Shown here piece by piece: positions 7,798 through 16,088 of a stretch of DNA of 51,649 nt. This DNA is from CAZXSK01 sp964642855 (GTDB lineage: Bacteria; Planctomycetota; Phycisphaerae; SM23-33), in assembly GCA_964642855.1 (NCBI GenBank), contig CAZXSK010000023.1, forward strand, positions 1-51,649, in the 5' to 3' direction. The notes beneath the pieces are model-generated. The model had not been told where the DNA came from and did no database searches. It saw only the letters and a list, made by a program, of their open reading frames with translations. Made by a program: the position numbers and the translations under genes. Positions within the stretch are counted from its first letter, which is position 1, and each line of letters starts with the position of its first letter.

Positions 7798-10428
7798 CTA
7801 CTGAAGCTGCCAGCCTCGCCGCAGCAGCCACTCGGCCGTCAGGAGCACCACGAACAGCCCGAACAGCAGCGGGAAGTGGAACAGCCTGACCGTTCTCCCC
7901 TCGGCGGGGAGGGGCGACCGCTGCAGTTGCTCGCGCGTGATGCGGTCTACCAGGTCCGGCAGGCCGGCCAGGATGCCGAAGCTCCCACCGGATGCCTCCG
8001 CCACGCCGCGCAGCAGATCGTCGTTGCGGGCGAGTTGGTCCATCTCGGCCGACTGGGGCGCGACGGTCAGGGCGATCTCGTCGCGACCCAGCTCTCGCCG
8101 GCCATCGGCGGAGGTCGCCTCCACCACCAGCCGGTACTCGCCGGGCTGGTCGGGCGCGAAACTGCCCGTCGCCTGCTGCGAGGCCGACGGATTGGTCGCC
8201 AGCGTCACCGGCGTGGTTTCCTGCGCCTTGCCCCCCACGGCTTTGCAGGTGATGCGGGGCCGGTCGCCCTGGGCGGCGTCGGGGTCCCAGGCGAAAGCGG
8301 TGACCTGGGCCTCCTGCCCGACACGCAGGTACGTGCGATCGACGCGCACCATCGCAGCGGCCGAGGCCTTGCGGGACTTGGTGTCCACCCCCGCCAGCCA
8401 GCGAACCATCTGCCCCCAGAAAGGTTCGTACGGCGTCTTCAGGCCCATCGCCCGCATTGGCCGGTCCCACTGGTAGGTAGTGTCAGCAGTGAACGCAGCC
8501 GTCCGACCCTTGCCCACCACCGGCGAAACAGCCAGTACGGCCAGGCTTCCCGACTCGTTCCGCCGCGACGGATGGATCATCAGCGCTTCTGCGCCCCGCT
8601 TGACGCCCGGTACCGCCACGCAACCTTTCAGCGCGGGCAGATCGGGAAGGTCCGGGCTGGGTTTCCTGCCGCCCGGGCCGGGGAAGAACCCCTCGATGCC
8701 GTCCAGAATCGGGTGACGGTCCCCCGCAGCTGTCAGTTGCGGCAGCAGCGGCGAGAGCTCCTGGTTCTCGCTGCGCGTACCCACCCGAACGGGCAGCACG
8801 TCCTCGATGGGCGTCCCGCCATAGCCGCCCGGCCCGAAGCTGTTCCGCCCCCCGAGCATCAGCAGGCCCCCGCCGTCGCGGACGAACTTCGCGATCCGCT
8901 CCAGGCGGTTCTCGTCGCCTGCCGCCAGGAACGTCTTGTCCACGTCGCCCAGGATCAGCACGTCCAGCAGGCGGAAATCCTCGTCGCTTGAAGGCAAGGC
9001 GGTAAGCTGCCTGCCCTCGATCGAGCCCTGCGCCCAGAAGGTGTTGGCAGACATGCGGATCAGGCCCATGAACTGCACGTTGCGGTCGGAATCCAGCAGG
9101 CGCTTGACGGCGCGATACTCCGGCCTCATCGAGCCCTCGATGTACAGCACGCGAATCCGGGGCTGCGTGAGACGCACGTGCAGCTCGGATGCGTTGTCGA
9201 GCTTCACGGCTTCGGTGTCTTCCTGCTGGAGCGAGGCCACAAGCCGGCGGATGCTCCCGGCGCTGTTGGCGTCGTCGGGCCGGCGGGGTGTCCAGTGCAG
9301 TTCCACGGGCACCACATCAGACGGCGAGGACGTCGTCACGCTGGCAGTCGCGATCTCCCGCCTGCTGTCGGGTTCGATGAGCGTGAGCTTGAAAAACCGC
9401 CCGGCGTAGCCGGAGATCTGCGCCCGGGCCCGGAGCGTCGCCTGGTTGTCGACGATCGCCTCGACCGGCCCGTCCAGCCCGACCAGCCGCAGGTTGCGAC
9501 GCCCCGAAGGCGATTCGGTCGGCGAGCCGACGCCCACGGCGTGGATGGGTACCGCCCCGCGGGCGGCAGCGAGTGTCACGTCGCGCAGGAGGCCGGCGTT
9601 GTCCCGGCCGTCGGTCACCAGGACCACCCCGGCCACGCGCGAGGGCGCGAAGTCCCCGGTGGCCGTGCGGATCGCCTCGGCCAGGTCGGTGGCGTCGCTG
9701 CGATCCCCGCCGGCGGGGGCGCCTGCGAGGTCATCGATGCCGTCCTGCGGATCGGTCGACGTGGCGAACCGGTACCACACCGGCCTGAAGGTGCGCTCGA
9801 TGCGGTCGACCTGGGTCTGGAGCATCTGCACGGCCTGGTCGTACCGCGGGGGCATGTTCTCCTCGTCGGCGATGGACATCGAGGCCGACCGGTCGACCAG
9901 GATCAGCAGGTAGGGCTTGCCGGCGTCGTCGTCGGAAAGCAGGGACAGCGCCGGCTTGAAGAGGATCAGCACCAGCGCAGCGATGGCAGCGACGCGCAAG
10001 GCCATCAGCCCGGCAAGCCGGCCCGTGCCAAGCTGCCCGTAGACCGACGCGTAGAACACGCCGACCGCCCCGGCGACCCCGGCCGTGAAGCCCGCCACCG
10101 CCAGCGTGGTCGCAAGCCCCGCCCCCGCCCGGGCGGCAAGCACGATCGTCAGCACCGTGGGAACCGCTACGGCAGCGGCGGCAAGCAGCGAGCGCCCGGC
10201 CTGGCGTCGCCGCCCGATCCAGGCGCTGCGGGCGGCATCGATCAGCAGCGCCGGCGCGAGCCCCGCAGGACCCGCCGCCGAGGCCAGGCAGATCAGCCCG
10301 TATCGCACCCGCCTGCGGGCCAGTTGCACCCCCGCCCACAACACCAGCGACACCGCCACCAGGCAGGACAGAACGATCAGCCACCGCCAGTTGTCGGTGC
10401 CCAGGAATTGGAGCGTCACGCTGGCCAT
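7798..10428 (-). CDS. membrane-anchored VWA / glutamine-amidotransferase-like protein
   Basis: An 876-aa membrane protein. The first 165 residues hold several hydrophobic segments, with helices near 16-33, 45-65, 80-125 and 137-160. A VWA domain follows, with an intact MIDAS: D179-R-S181-A-S183, a Thr in SDATDLAEAI and Asp in VTDGRDN. Residues from about 415 to 690 look like a class I glutamine-amidotransferase-like fold (VLYIEGSMRPEYRAVKRLL, then GGGLLMLGGRNSFGPGGY) without an obvious catalytic triad. A beta-sandwich-like part and a final helix (FPLLFGLFVVLLTAEWLL) close the protein. Similar proteins in planctomycetes often sit near MoxR and DUF58 genes, which are absent here. It lies 47 bp after the metallophosphoesterase-PHP gene, probably in one operon. 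Function unknown. Confidence 0.85.
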   Translation of the reverse strand: MASVTLQFLGTDNWRWLIVLSCLVAVSLVLWAGVQLARRRVRYGLICLASAAGPAGLAPALLIDAARSAWIGRRRQAGRSLLAAAAVAVPTVLTIVLAARAGAGLATTLAVAGFTAGVAGAVGVFYASVYGQLGTGRLAGLMALRVAAIAALVLILFKPALSLLSDDDAGKPYLLILVDRSASMSIADEENMPPRYDQAVQMLQTQVDRIERTFRPVWYRFATSTDPQDGIDDLAGAPAGGDRSDATDLAEAIRTATGDFAPSRVAGVVLVTDGRDNAGLLRDVTLAAARGAVPIHAVGVGSPTESPSGRRNLRLVGLDGPVEAIVDNQATLRARAQISGYAGRFFKLTLIEPDSRREIATASVTTSSPSDVVPVELHWTPRRPDDANSAGSIRRLVASLQQEDTEAVKLDNASELHVRLTQPRIRVLYIEGSMRPEYRAVKRLLDSDRNVQFMGLIRMSANTFWAQGSIEGRQLTALPSSDEDFRLLDVLILGDVDKTFLAAGDENRLERIAKFVRDGGGLLMLGGRNSFGPGGYGGTPIEDVLPVRVGTRSENQELSPLLPQLTAAGDRHPILDGIEGFFPGPGGRKPSPDLPDLPALKGCVAVPGVKRGAEALMIHPSRRNESGSLAVLAVSPVVGKGRTAAFTADTTYQWDRPMRAMGLKTPYEPFWGQMVRWLAGVDTKSRKASAAAMVRVDRTYLRVGQEAQVTAFAWDPDAAQGDRPRITCKAVGGKAQETTPVTLATNPSASQQATGSFAPDQPGEYRLVVEATSADGRRELGRDEIALTVAPQSAEMDQLARNDDLLRGVAEASGGSFGILAGLPDLVDRITREQLQRSPLPAEGRTVRLFHFPLLFGLFVVLLTAEWLLRRGWQLQ

Positions 10429-10475
10429 AGGACATTGAATGTAGCCGCGGAGAGCAGGTTCCGCAACGGCGCGCG

Positions 10476-11981
10476 TCAGGCGGGGTCGGTGAGCCCGTCG
10501 CGGGGGGCAAGCACGTCGTGGAAGCTGTCCCGGCCGGTGAGCTTCCGCAGGAACACACGGTGCGCGCCGAGCCCGCCGGCCTGCCAGGGATGGTGGGCGT
10601 CGGTGGCCAGGGAGATCTTCACCCCGCGCTGCAGGCAGGCAGCGAAGAACTCCAGGCTCGGCGAGTCCGGCGTGGCGTGGTGGAAGTTCAGCTCGGCTGC
10701 AACGCCGCGCTCGGCCAGGGCGGCGGCCAGGTCCGCATGCAGCGACCGGGGAACCGCGATCCCCCGCCTCGCCAGGTAGCGGAACGGGTGGGCGAGCACG
10801 TCGATCCCGCCCTCGATAAGCCCCAGCGACGTCCGCGCGAACAGGTCGATCACCTGCTGTGCGGAGAGGCCCTCGACGTCGCGCGGCAGCCAGTGGATCG
10901 CGCCGAGCAGAAGCTCAGCCCACACGCGGTCGTCGTCGTGGATGGTCAGGTCGCCGTCGCGGTCGAGCTCGACCTCGAACCCGAACCGCAGGAACTCGCT
11001 CCGCCGGGCTTCGGCGAACCGGCGGAAGCCAGCCATGCGCGACCCGGACGGGCTCCGCCATGTTCGCGGGTCGGCAACGTGCCTGCCGTCCCAGAAGCCA
11101 TCGCGCGGGAGGTACAGCTGCGGGGCGTGCTCGGCGACGACGACGCCCGCCAGCCCCATCTCCCGGCTTCTCTCGACGAGCACGTCGGTCGTCAGGTCGC
11201 CCGCGCAGTAGGCGTACTCGCTGTGGGCGTGGCTGTCGACCAGGCCGTCGCCCTCGGGCTGGGCGAGGGTGCGCTGGTCGATCCGGACATCCTGCCCGCG
11301 CAGGGTAAGAATCGTGTAGTGGTGTGGCGGGGCGAACAGGGCTTTGAGCGTGGCGTACTGCACGCCGTCGCGCTCGTTGAGTTCCTGTCCCGGGTGGTAG
11401 TGTCCGCTGAGCGAAAGCATGACCCCAGCCTGGGCGTAGTCGGCCAGCACGTCCCGGCGATTGGTCAGCATGTGGGGGTAGTCGCTGACGATCTCGGGAT
11501 TCATCGGGTTGTGCTGCAGCGCGACGATCGGCCGGCCGGGCGATCCGGCCAGCCGGGCGAACCACCGACGGTCGGCCTCGCTGCGCGTGCAGACCATCGC
11601 GTCGACGTACCGGTCGGCGAAGATCGCGAATCGATACCCGCCGAGTTCCCACAGGCGAGTTCGCCCGTCCAGCCCCGGCGGGAGGGTGCCCGAGGCCATG
11701 TAATCGTGGTTGCCGGGGACGATCGTTCGGGGCAGGTCGCCGAGCAGTTCGTCGAGGTCGGCCAGCAGATCGGCGACGTCGCGGGGGGCGTTCTGCACAC
11801 GGGCGTCGTTGAGCAGGTCTCCCAGGAGGATCGCGCCGTCGAGTCGTTCGGTCCGGAGGGCGTCTTTGACGGCGCGGCGGAGCCACTGGCGGGCCCGCTG
11901 GCAGTTGCGGTGGGGCATCTCCCGCGAGCCGGCGGGGTCGTAGTGGATGTCGGTGATGACCAGCAGCTTGAGCTCAGGCAC
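10476..11981 (-). CDS. metallophosphoesterase-PHP domain fusion protein
   Basis: A 501-aa protein joining two metal-dependent phosphoesterase folds. Residues 1 to about 240 are calcineurin-like: D11-x-H13 in ITDIHYD, GDLLND, PGNHDYM, ALQHNP and SGHYHPG. Residues from about 247 to the end are a PHP domain: DSHAHSEYAYC, VVAEHAP, FEVELDRDGD, DVLAHPF, AELNFHH and ATDAHHP. All expected metal-ligand positions seem present in both halves, so it may be bifunctional. Substrates are unknown; PHP relatives include histidinol phosphatases and nucleases. The start is taken as GTG at 11981, preceded by CGGAGGG; an ATG at 12104 would add 41 non-conserved residues and overlap the trpD promoter. It is divergent from trpD and precedes the VWA gene. 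Confidence 0.85.
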   Translation of the reverse strand: MPELKLLVITDIHYDPAGSREMPHRNCQRARQWLRRAVKDALRTERLDGAILLGDLLNDARVQNAPRDVADLLADLDELLGDLPRTIVPGNHDYMASGTLPPGLDGRTRLWELGGYRFAIFADRYVDAMVCTRSEADRRWFARLAGSPGRPIVALQHNPMNPEIVSDYPHMLTNRRDVLADYAQAGVMLSLSGHYHPGQELNERDGVQYATLKALFAPPHHYTILTLRGQDVRIDQRTLAQPEGDGLVDSHAHSEYAYCAGDLTTDVLVERSREMGLAGVVVAEHAPQLYLPRDGFWDGRHVADPRTWRSPSGSRMAGFRRFAEARRSEFLRFGFEVELDRDGDLTIHDDDRVWAELLLGAIHWLPRDVEGLSAQQVIDLFARTSLGLIEGGIDVLAHPFRYLARRGIAVPRSLHADLAAALAERGVAAELNFHHATPDSPSLEFFAACLQRGVKISLATDAHHPWQAGGLGAHRVFLRKLTGRDSFHDVLAPRDGLTDPA

Positions 11982-12057
11982 GTCGGCCCTCCGGGGCGTT
12001 GGTCGTTGCTTTGCACATCGTAGGCGTGCGAGGCCGGCTTGCGAGGCGACAGCCGGG

Positions 12058-12085
12058 TTGGCAACGACAGGGGTTCCTGTATAAT
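12058..12085 (+). promoter_or_regulatory. sigma70-type promoter for trpD
   Basis: TTGGCA at 12058-12063, 16-bp spacer, TATAAT at 12080-12085. The predicted start near 12092 leaves a leader of about 90 nt before trpD. Confidence 0.55.
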
Positions 12086-12183
12086 CATGCCGGTCGGCGT
12101 GCACAAGTCCGGCCCGGGAAAAGGCCCTGTTCCGACGGTCGGGGCGGGGGTTCGCTCTGGCTCAACCCGAGGTGGACGGCTCG

Positions 12184-13206
12184 ATGGTTGACATGCGTTA
12201 CAACGAACTGTTGCGGATCGTGGTGGGGGGCACGTCGCTGACGCGCGAGCAGGCCCACGCCGCGTTTACCCAGATCATGGAAGGCCAGTGGACCGAGGCC
12301 CAGATCGCCGGGCTGCTGGTCGCCCTGGCCGCCAAAGGCGAAGACGTCGACGAAATCGCCGGGGCTGCCCTGGCCATGCGCGAACACGTGGTGCCTGTCG
12401 ACGTCGGTAATGCCGACGTGATCGACACGTGCGGAACGGGCGGAACGGGCATCAGCACGTTCAACGTCTCGACGGCCGTGGCGATGGTGCTGGCCGGGGC
12501 GGGGGTGAAGGTCGCCAAGCACGGCAACCGCACGAGCACCCGCGCGTCGGGTTCGGCCAATGTGCTCGCCGCGCTGGGCGTGAATCTCGATGCCCCGCCG
12601 GAGACCCTCACCCGCTGTCTCCAGCAGGCGGGCGTGTGCTTCTGCTTCGCCATCAAGCACCACCCGGCCATGAAATACGCCGTCCCCGTCCGCAAGCAGC
12701 TTGCCGTGCGGACGATCTTCAACCTGCTGGGTCCGCTGACCAATCCCGCCGGCGCGAAGCGCCAGGTGATGGGCGTGTTCGACCCCGCCCTGACCGAAAC
12801 GGTAGCCCAGGTGCTGGGTACGCTCGGGGCGACCCGCGCGATGGTCCTCCACGCCGAAGACGGCCTGGACGAACTGTCGATCACCGCCCCGACGAAGGTC
12901 TCGGAGTACGCAGGCGGAAAGGTGACCACGCGAACCGTCACGCCCGAAGACGTCGGCTTGGAGCGGGCGAAGCTCAAGGACCTGCTCGTGGAATCGGCCG
13001 AGCAGTCGGCGGAGGTCATCCGCGGCGTGCTGGCCGGCCAGGCGGGCCCGGCAAGGCAGATGGTGCTGCTCAACGCAGCCGGGGCGCTGACGGTAGCGGA
13101 CAAGGCCGGCGATCTCCCAGCCGGCCTGGAGGTCGCAGCCGAGTCGATCGACTCGGGCGCCGCCCGGGAAGCCCTGGAGACACTCATCGCCACGAGCAAT
13201 TCCTGA
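12184..13206 (+). CDS. trpD: anthranilate phosphoribosyltransferase
   Basis: TrpD (340 aa from this start) transfers the phosphoribosyl group of PRPP to anthranilate in tryptophan synthesis. The PRPP site is DTCGTGGTGISTFNVSTAVA, and KHGNRTSTRASGSANVLAALG, FNLLGPLTNPAG and the metal-binding DGLDELS are intact. ATG at 12184 follows a GAGGTGG ribosome site; a GTG at 12172 would add four residues. No other trp genes flank it, so the tryptophan genes are dispersed in this genome, or the enzyme is one of several paralogues. It is followed after 29 bp by a zinc alcohol dehydrogenase on the same strand, probably co-transcribed. Confidence 0.95.
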   Translation: MVDMRYNELLRIVVGGTSLTREQAHAAFTQIMEGQWTEAQIAGLLVALAAKGEDVDEIAGAALAMREHVVPVDVGNADVIDTCGTGGTGISTFNVSTAVAMVLAGAGVKVAKHGNRTSTRASGSANVLAALGVNLDAPPETLTRCLQQAGVCFCFAIKHHPAMKYAVPVRKQLAVRTIFNLLGPLTNPAGAKRQVMGVFDPALTETVAQVLGTLGATRAMVLHAEDGLDELSITAPTKVSEYAGGKVTTRTVTPEDVGLERAKLKDLLVESAEQSAEVIRGVLAGQAGPARQMVLLNAAGALTVADKAGDLPAGLEVAAESIDSGAAREALETLIATSNS

Positions 13207-13235
13207 CCCGCCCCCCAACCACGGAAGGACGCAGC

Positions 13236-14288
13236 ATGGCTACGATGACCGGCGTGTACCTGCCCGGCGACAGCACAGTGAAGTTCCGCGACGTGCCCGT
13301 TCCCTCGCCCGGGCCGAAACAGGTCCTGCTGAAGATGAAGGCTTCGAGCATCTGCGGCAGCGACATCCGCGCGATTTACCGCGAGCACCTCGGCAAGGGC
13401 CCGGAAGCCTACCAGAACGTCATCGCCGGGCACGAGCCGGCGGGGCAGGTCGTCGAGGTCGGCCGGGACGTTTCCACGCTTCGCGAGGGCGACCGCGTGG
13501 TGGTTTATCACATCGCCGGGTGCGGACTCTGCCAGGACTGCCGCCACGGGTACATGATCTCCTGCACCAGCGACCGCCGGGCCGCCTACGGCTGGCAGCG
13601 CGACGGCGGACACGCCGACTACCTCCTGGCCGAGGCGAACACCTGCATCCGCCTGCCCGACGAGCTGACATACGTCGACGGCGCGCTGTGCGCATGTGGA
13701 TTCGGAACCTGCTACGAGGCGCTCACCCGCATCGGCGTCAGCGGGCTGGACAGGCTGCTGGTGACCGGCCTGGGCCCGGTGGGCCTGGCCGCGGCGATGC
13801 TCGGCAAGGCGATGGGTGCGACGGAGGTCATCGGCACCGACATCGCGCCAGGCCGGCTTGACTTCGCCCGCGATCTCGGCGCGGTCGACCACGTCCTGCC
13901 CGCCGGCGAAGCGGCACTGGATGCGGTCATGGACCTCACCGAAGGCCGGGGCTGCGAAGCCACCATCGACTGCAGCGGCTCGAAAGATGGCAGGCTGCTG
14001 GCGATCCAGGCCACCCGCCAGTGGGGGCGATGCGTGTTCGTGGGGGAGGGCGGCGATGTGCAGTTTGACGTCTCGCCGCTGCTGATCCACAAGCAGATCT
14101 CGCTGCACGGATCATGGGTGACGTCATTGCGTCACCTGGCCGAACTGGTCGAGCACCTGCCCCGTTGGGGCCTGCACCCGCAGGACACCGTCTCCCACCG
14201 CCTGCCGCTCTCGCGCGCAGCCGACGCGTACGAGCAGGTCGACCAGGGTCAGAGCGGCAAGGTGTGCATCGTGATGGACGAATCCTGA
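13236..14288 (+). CDS. zinc-dependent alcohol dehydrogenase (MDR family, sorbitol/threonine dehydrogenase-like)
   Basis: A 350-aa medium-chain dehydrogenase. The catalytic zinc site is seen in SSICGSDIRAIY and AGHEPAGQVVEVG; the structural zinc lobe has four Cys in CGLCQDCRHGYMISC. The Rossmann motif is VTGLGPVGLAAAMLGKAMGA, followed by an acidic residue (GTDIA) that suggests NAD rather than NADP. The start ATG is preceded by GGAAGGA. Substrate is not determinable; sequence style resembles L-threonine and polyol dehydrogenases. It lies 29 bp after trpD and converges with pyrK. No pathway link with trpD is obvious. Confidence 0.92.
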   Translation: MATMTGVYLPGDSTVKFRDVPVPSPGPKQVLLKMKASSICGSDIRAIYREHLGKGPEAYQNVIAGHEPAGQVVEVGRDVSTLREGDRVVVYHIAGCGLCQDCRHGYMISCTSDRRAAYGWQRDGGHADYLLAEANTCIRLPDELTYVDGALCACGFGTCYEALTRIGVSGLDRLLVTGLGPVGLAAAMLGKAMGATEVIGTDIAPGRLDFARDLGAVDHVLPAGEAALDAVMDLTEGRGCEATIDCSGSKDGRLLAIQATRQWGRCVFVGEGGDVQFDVSPLLIHKQISLHGSWVTSLRHLAELVEHLPRWGLHPQDTVSHRLPLSRAADAYEQVDQGQSGKVCIVMDES

Positions 14289-14313
14289 GAACAGGCGGAT
14301 CATTTCCGGGTCG

Positions 14314-15282
14314 TCAGTCCCAGACGATCTCGCGGGAACTGAACACCGGCCCGTCGGTGCAGCAGAGCTTGAACGCCCAGCCGCGGTCGTTGCTCGCGCG
14401 GGTTTTGCAGACACACGACTGGCAGGTGCCCATCCCGCAGGCCATCGTTCGCTCCAGCGACAGCTCGCAAGCGATGCCCCGGTCGTTGCAGAGCTCACCG
14501 ACGCCCCGCATCATCGGCTCGGGCCCGCAGGAATAGACGGCAAGCTGCTCCGGCGAGAGGTCCGATTCCTCCAGCCAGGCAGCGAAGGCGTCGGGAACAA
14601 AGCCCCTGCGCCCCAGGCTGCCGTCGTCGGTCGCGATCCCCGCCTGCACGTCGCAGGCAGCCAGTTCCGCGACGCATCGGGAAGGCAGCCCGGCCGGGTC
14701 GATCGTGGCGTTGGGCAGCAGTCGAAGCGGCAGCAATCCCGCGTTGCGGGCGCCGACGAACGCAACGACGTCCTTGCCCGCGCGGGTGAGGGTCTCAGCC
14801 AGGTAGAGCATGGGCGGGATGCCCACGCCCCCGCCGATCAGCGCAGCGGCCGGTCGATCGTGAAACACGCTGAAGGCGTTGCCCAGGGGCCCGAGAATGC
14901 TGAGGGGGTCTCCGGGCACGACGCCGGCCAGCCACCTGGTGCCCACCCCCACGATGCGGTAGATGAAATCCAGCTCCACGCGCCCGCCCGCGTGGTCTCG
15001 CCGGCCGGCGAGGCTCAGGGGCCTGCGGAGCATCGTCTCGCGTCCGGCCAGCTCCGGCTGGGTGAGTGTCGGCCAGTCTCCCTCCGCCCACTCGACCACG
15101 CGAGGTTTTTCCGGCTCGCGCGGCGGGCGGCAGAGCAGTTGGGCGAACTGCCCCGCCTGGGTCGGCGGGAAGGTTTCCAGGTCGAGAATCAGCCGGTAGT
15201 GTTCGTCGCAGATGCGTTCGTTGGCGAGGACCTCCCCCACGAACGTGCCGCGCGATCGGCCTGGGGGGATGGAAGCAGTCAA
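14314..15282 (-). CDS. pyrK: dihydroorotate dehydrogenase electron-transfer subunit-like flavoprotein
   Basis: A 322-aa FAD/[2Fe-2S] protein that would carry electrons between dihydroorotate dehydrogenase B (PyrD) and NAD. The FAD motif is LRRPLS (residues 85-90), the NAD-binding loop is GGGVGIPPMLYLA from 150, and the C-terminal cluster ligands are Cys282, Cys287 and Cys290 plus Cys307 or 308 in FKLCCTDGPVF. It is longer than typical PyrK (about 260 aa), with extra residues around 50-80. No pyrD is adjacent. A related sulfhydrogenase-gamma-type role cannot be excluded, but the ACGMGTCQSC motif favours PyrK. It lies 22 bp downstream of the arginine decarboxylase gene on the same strand. Confidence 0.85.
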   Translation of the reverse strand: MTASIPPGRSRGTFVGEVLANERICDEHYRLILDLETFPPTQAGQFAQLLCRPPREPEKPRVVEWAEGDWPTLTQPELAGRETMLRRPLSLAGRRDHAGGRVELDFIYRIVGVGTRWLAGVVPGDPLSILGPLGNAFSVFHDRPAAALIGGGVGIPPMLYLAETLTRAGKDVVAFVGARNAGLLPLRLLPNATIDPAGLPSRCVAELAACDVQAGIATDDGSLGRRGFVPDAFAAWLEESDLSPEQLAVYSCGPEPMMRGVGELCNDRGIACELSLERTMACGMGTCQSCVCKTRASNDRGWAFKLCCTDGPVFSSREIVWD

Positions 15283-15304
15283 CGCTCAGCGCTCCAGCCG
15301 GTAT

Positions 15305-15862
15305 CTAAAGGACCATCACTGCCGCCGAAACCACCGTCGTCCACAGTCCGTCCTTCTGGCCTTCGGCCGTCTGAACGCACGCGGTGGTCTTGACGATCTT
15401 GCCGGACATCTTGTAGATCTCCTTGCGCTCATCGTAGGCGGTTTCGGGATCGAACTCGATACCCAGCGTGGTTGCGAGCATCGTAGCGGCCATGTCTTCC
15501 ACGAAGTCGCTCAGCTTCCGCCTGCGCATGCCGTAGCCATGGTGCTCGCTGATGTACCCGTACTGCTCGCCGCGTGCGGGAACAGCCAGTCCCAGCCCCG
15601 CGCCCACCAGGCGGGAGGGCTCGTTGGTGGAGGCTTCAGCCAGAACGACGAAGGTGATCTGCCCCGGCTTGATGCGCTTGAGCCCCTGGTTCCTGGAGAT
15701 CACCTTGCAGCCGGGGGGCAGGATGCTGGAGACGCGCACAAGGTTGCACTTCTCGATGCCCGCCTCGCGCAGCGCAAGCTCGAAGCTCTGCAGCCGGTTC
15801 TGGTGGCGTCCGACGCCCTTGGTGAAAAAGATCTCGCGAGCAACCAACGGATGTTCTGACAT
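15305..15862 (-). CDS. pyruvoyl-dependent arginine decarboxylase
   Basis: A 185-aa proenzyme that self-cleaves to beta and alpha chains and converts arginine to agmatine, the first step of one polyamine route. The cleavage region is LVRVSSILPPGCK, with Ser45-Ser46 matching the Ser-Ser pair where the archaeal enzyme forms its pyruvoyl group. The downstream core (TFVVLAEASTNEPSRLVGAGLGLAV, GYISEHHGYG, MAATMLATTLGI) fits the family, and length is normal. No agmatinase or agmatine deiminase is in the window. It is divergent from argH, whose product supplies arginine; the two promoters share a 226-bp intergenic region. Confidence 0.93.
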   Translation of the reverse strand: MSEHPLVAREIFFTKGVGRHQNRLQSFELALREAGIEKCNLVRVSSILPPGCKVISRNQGLKRIKPGQITFVVLAEASTNEPSRLVGAGLGLAVPARGEQYGYISEHHGYGMRRRKLSDFVEDMAATMLATTLGIEFDPETAYDERKEIYKMSGKIVKTTACVQTAEGQKDGLWTTVVSAAVMVL

Positions 15863-15927
15863 TCGTTCTCCTTCTGCCTGCAGCCGGAACCTGTCTCGGA
15901 CCGGCAGGGCGATACGTGCCGGGACGA

Positions 15928-15955
15928 ATTATAGATTCCGCCCGCCCCGCGACAA
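15928..15955 (-). promoter_or_regulatory. sigma70-type promoter for the arginine decarboxylase gene
   Basis: On the minus strand, TTGTCG (15955-15950), 16-bp spacer, TATAAT (15933-15928). The predicted start near 15921 gives a 5' leader of about 58 nt. Confidence 0.55.
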
Positions 15956-16031
15956 GCAAAAACAGCCCGTGTCCGGCGAGCGAGACCGAAAACCCGACCG
16001 GGCCCGGGCCACCGAGGTGCCCGCATGGGCG

Positions 16032-16060
16032 TTGACTGATCCCGCCGGTCAATCTACCAT
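16032..16060 (+). promoter_or_regulatory. sigma70-type promoter for argH-thiL-tsaE
   Basis: TTGACT at 16032-16037, 17-bp spacer, TACCAT at 16055-16060. The predicted start near 16067 leaves a 22-nt leader containing a GAGAAAGGA ribosome site. Confidence 0.55.
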
Positions 16061-16088
16061 CGGGCGCCGAAGCGAGAAAGGACATCCC

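Noticed and set aside
12198..14108. A 636-codon minus-strand open frame.
   Set aside because: It is antisense to trpD and the zinc alcohol dehydrogenase, both unambiguous.
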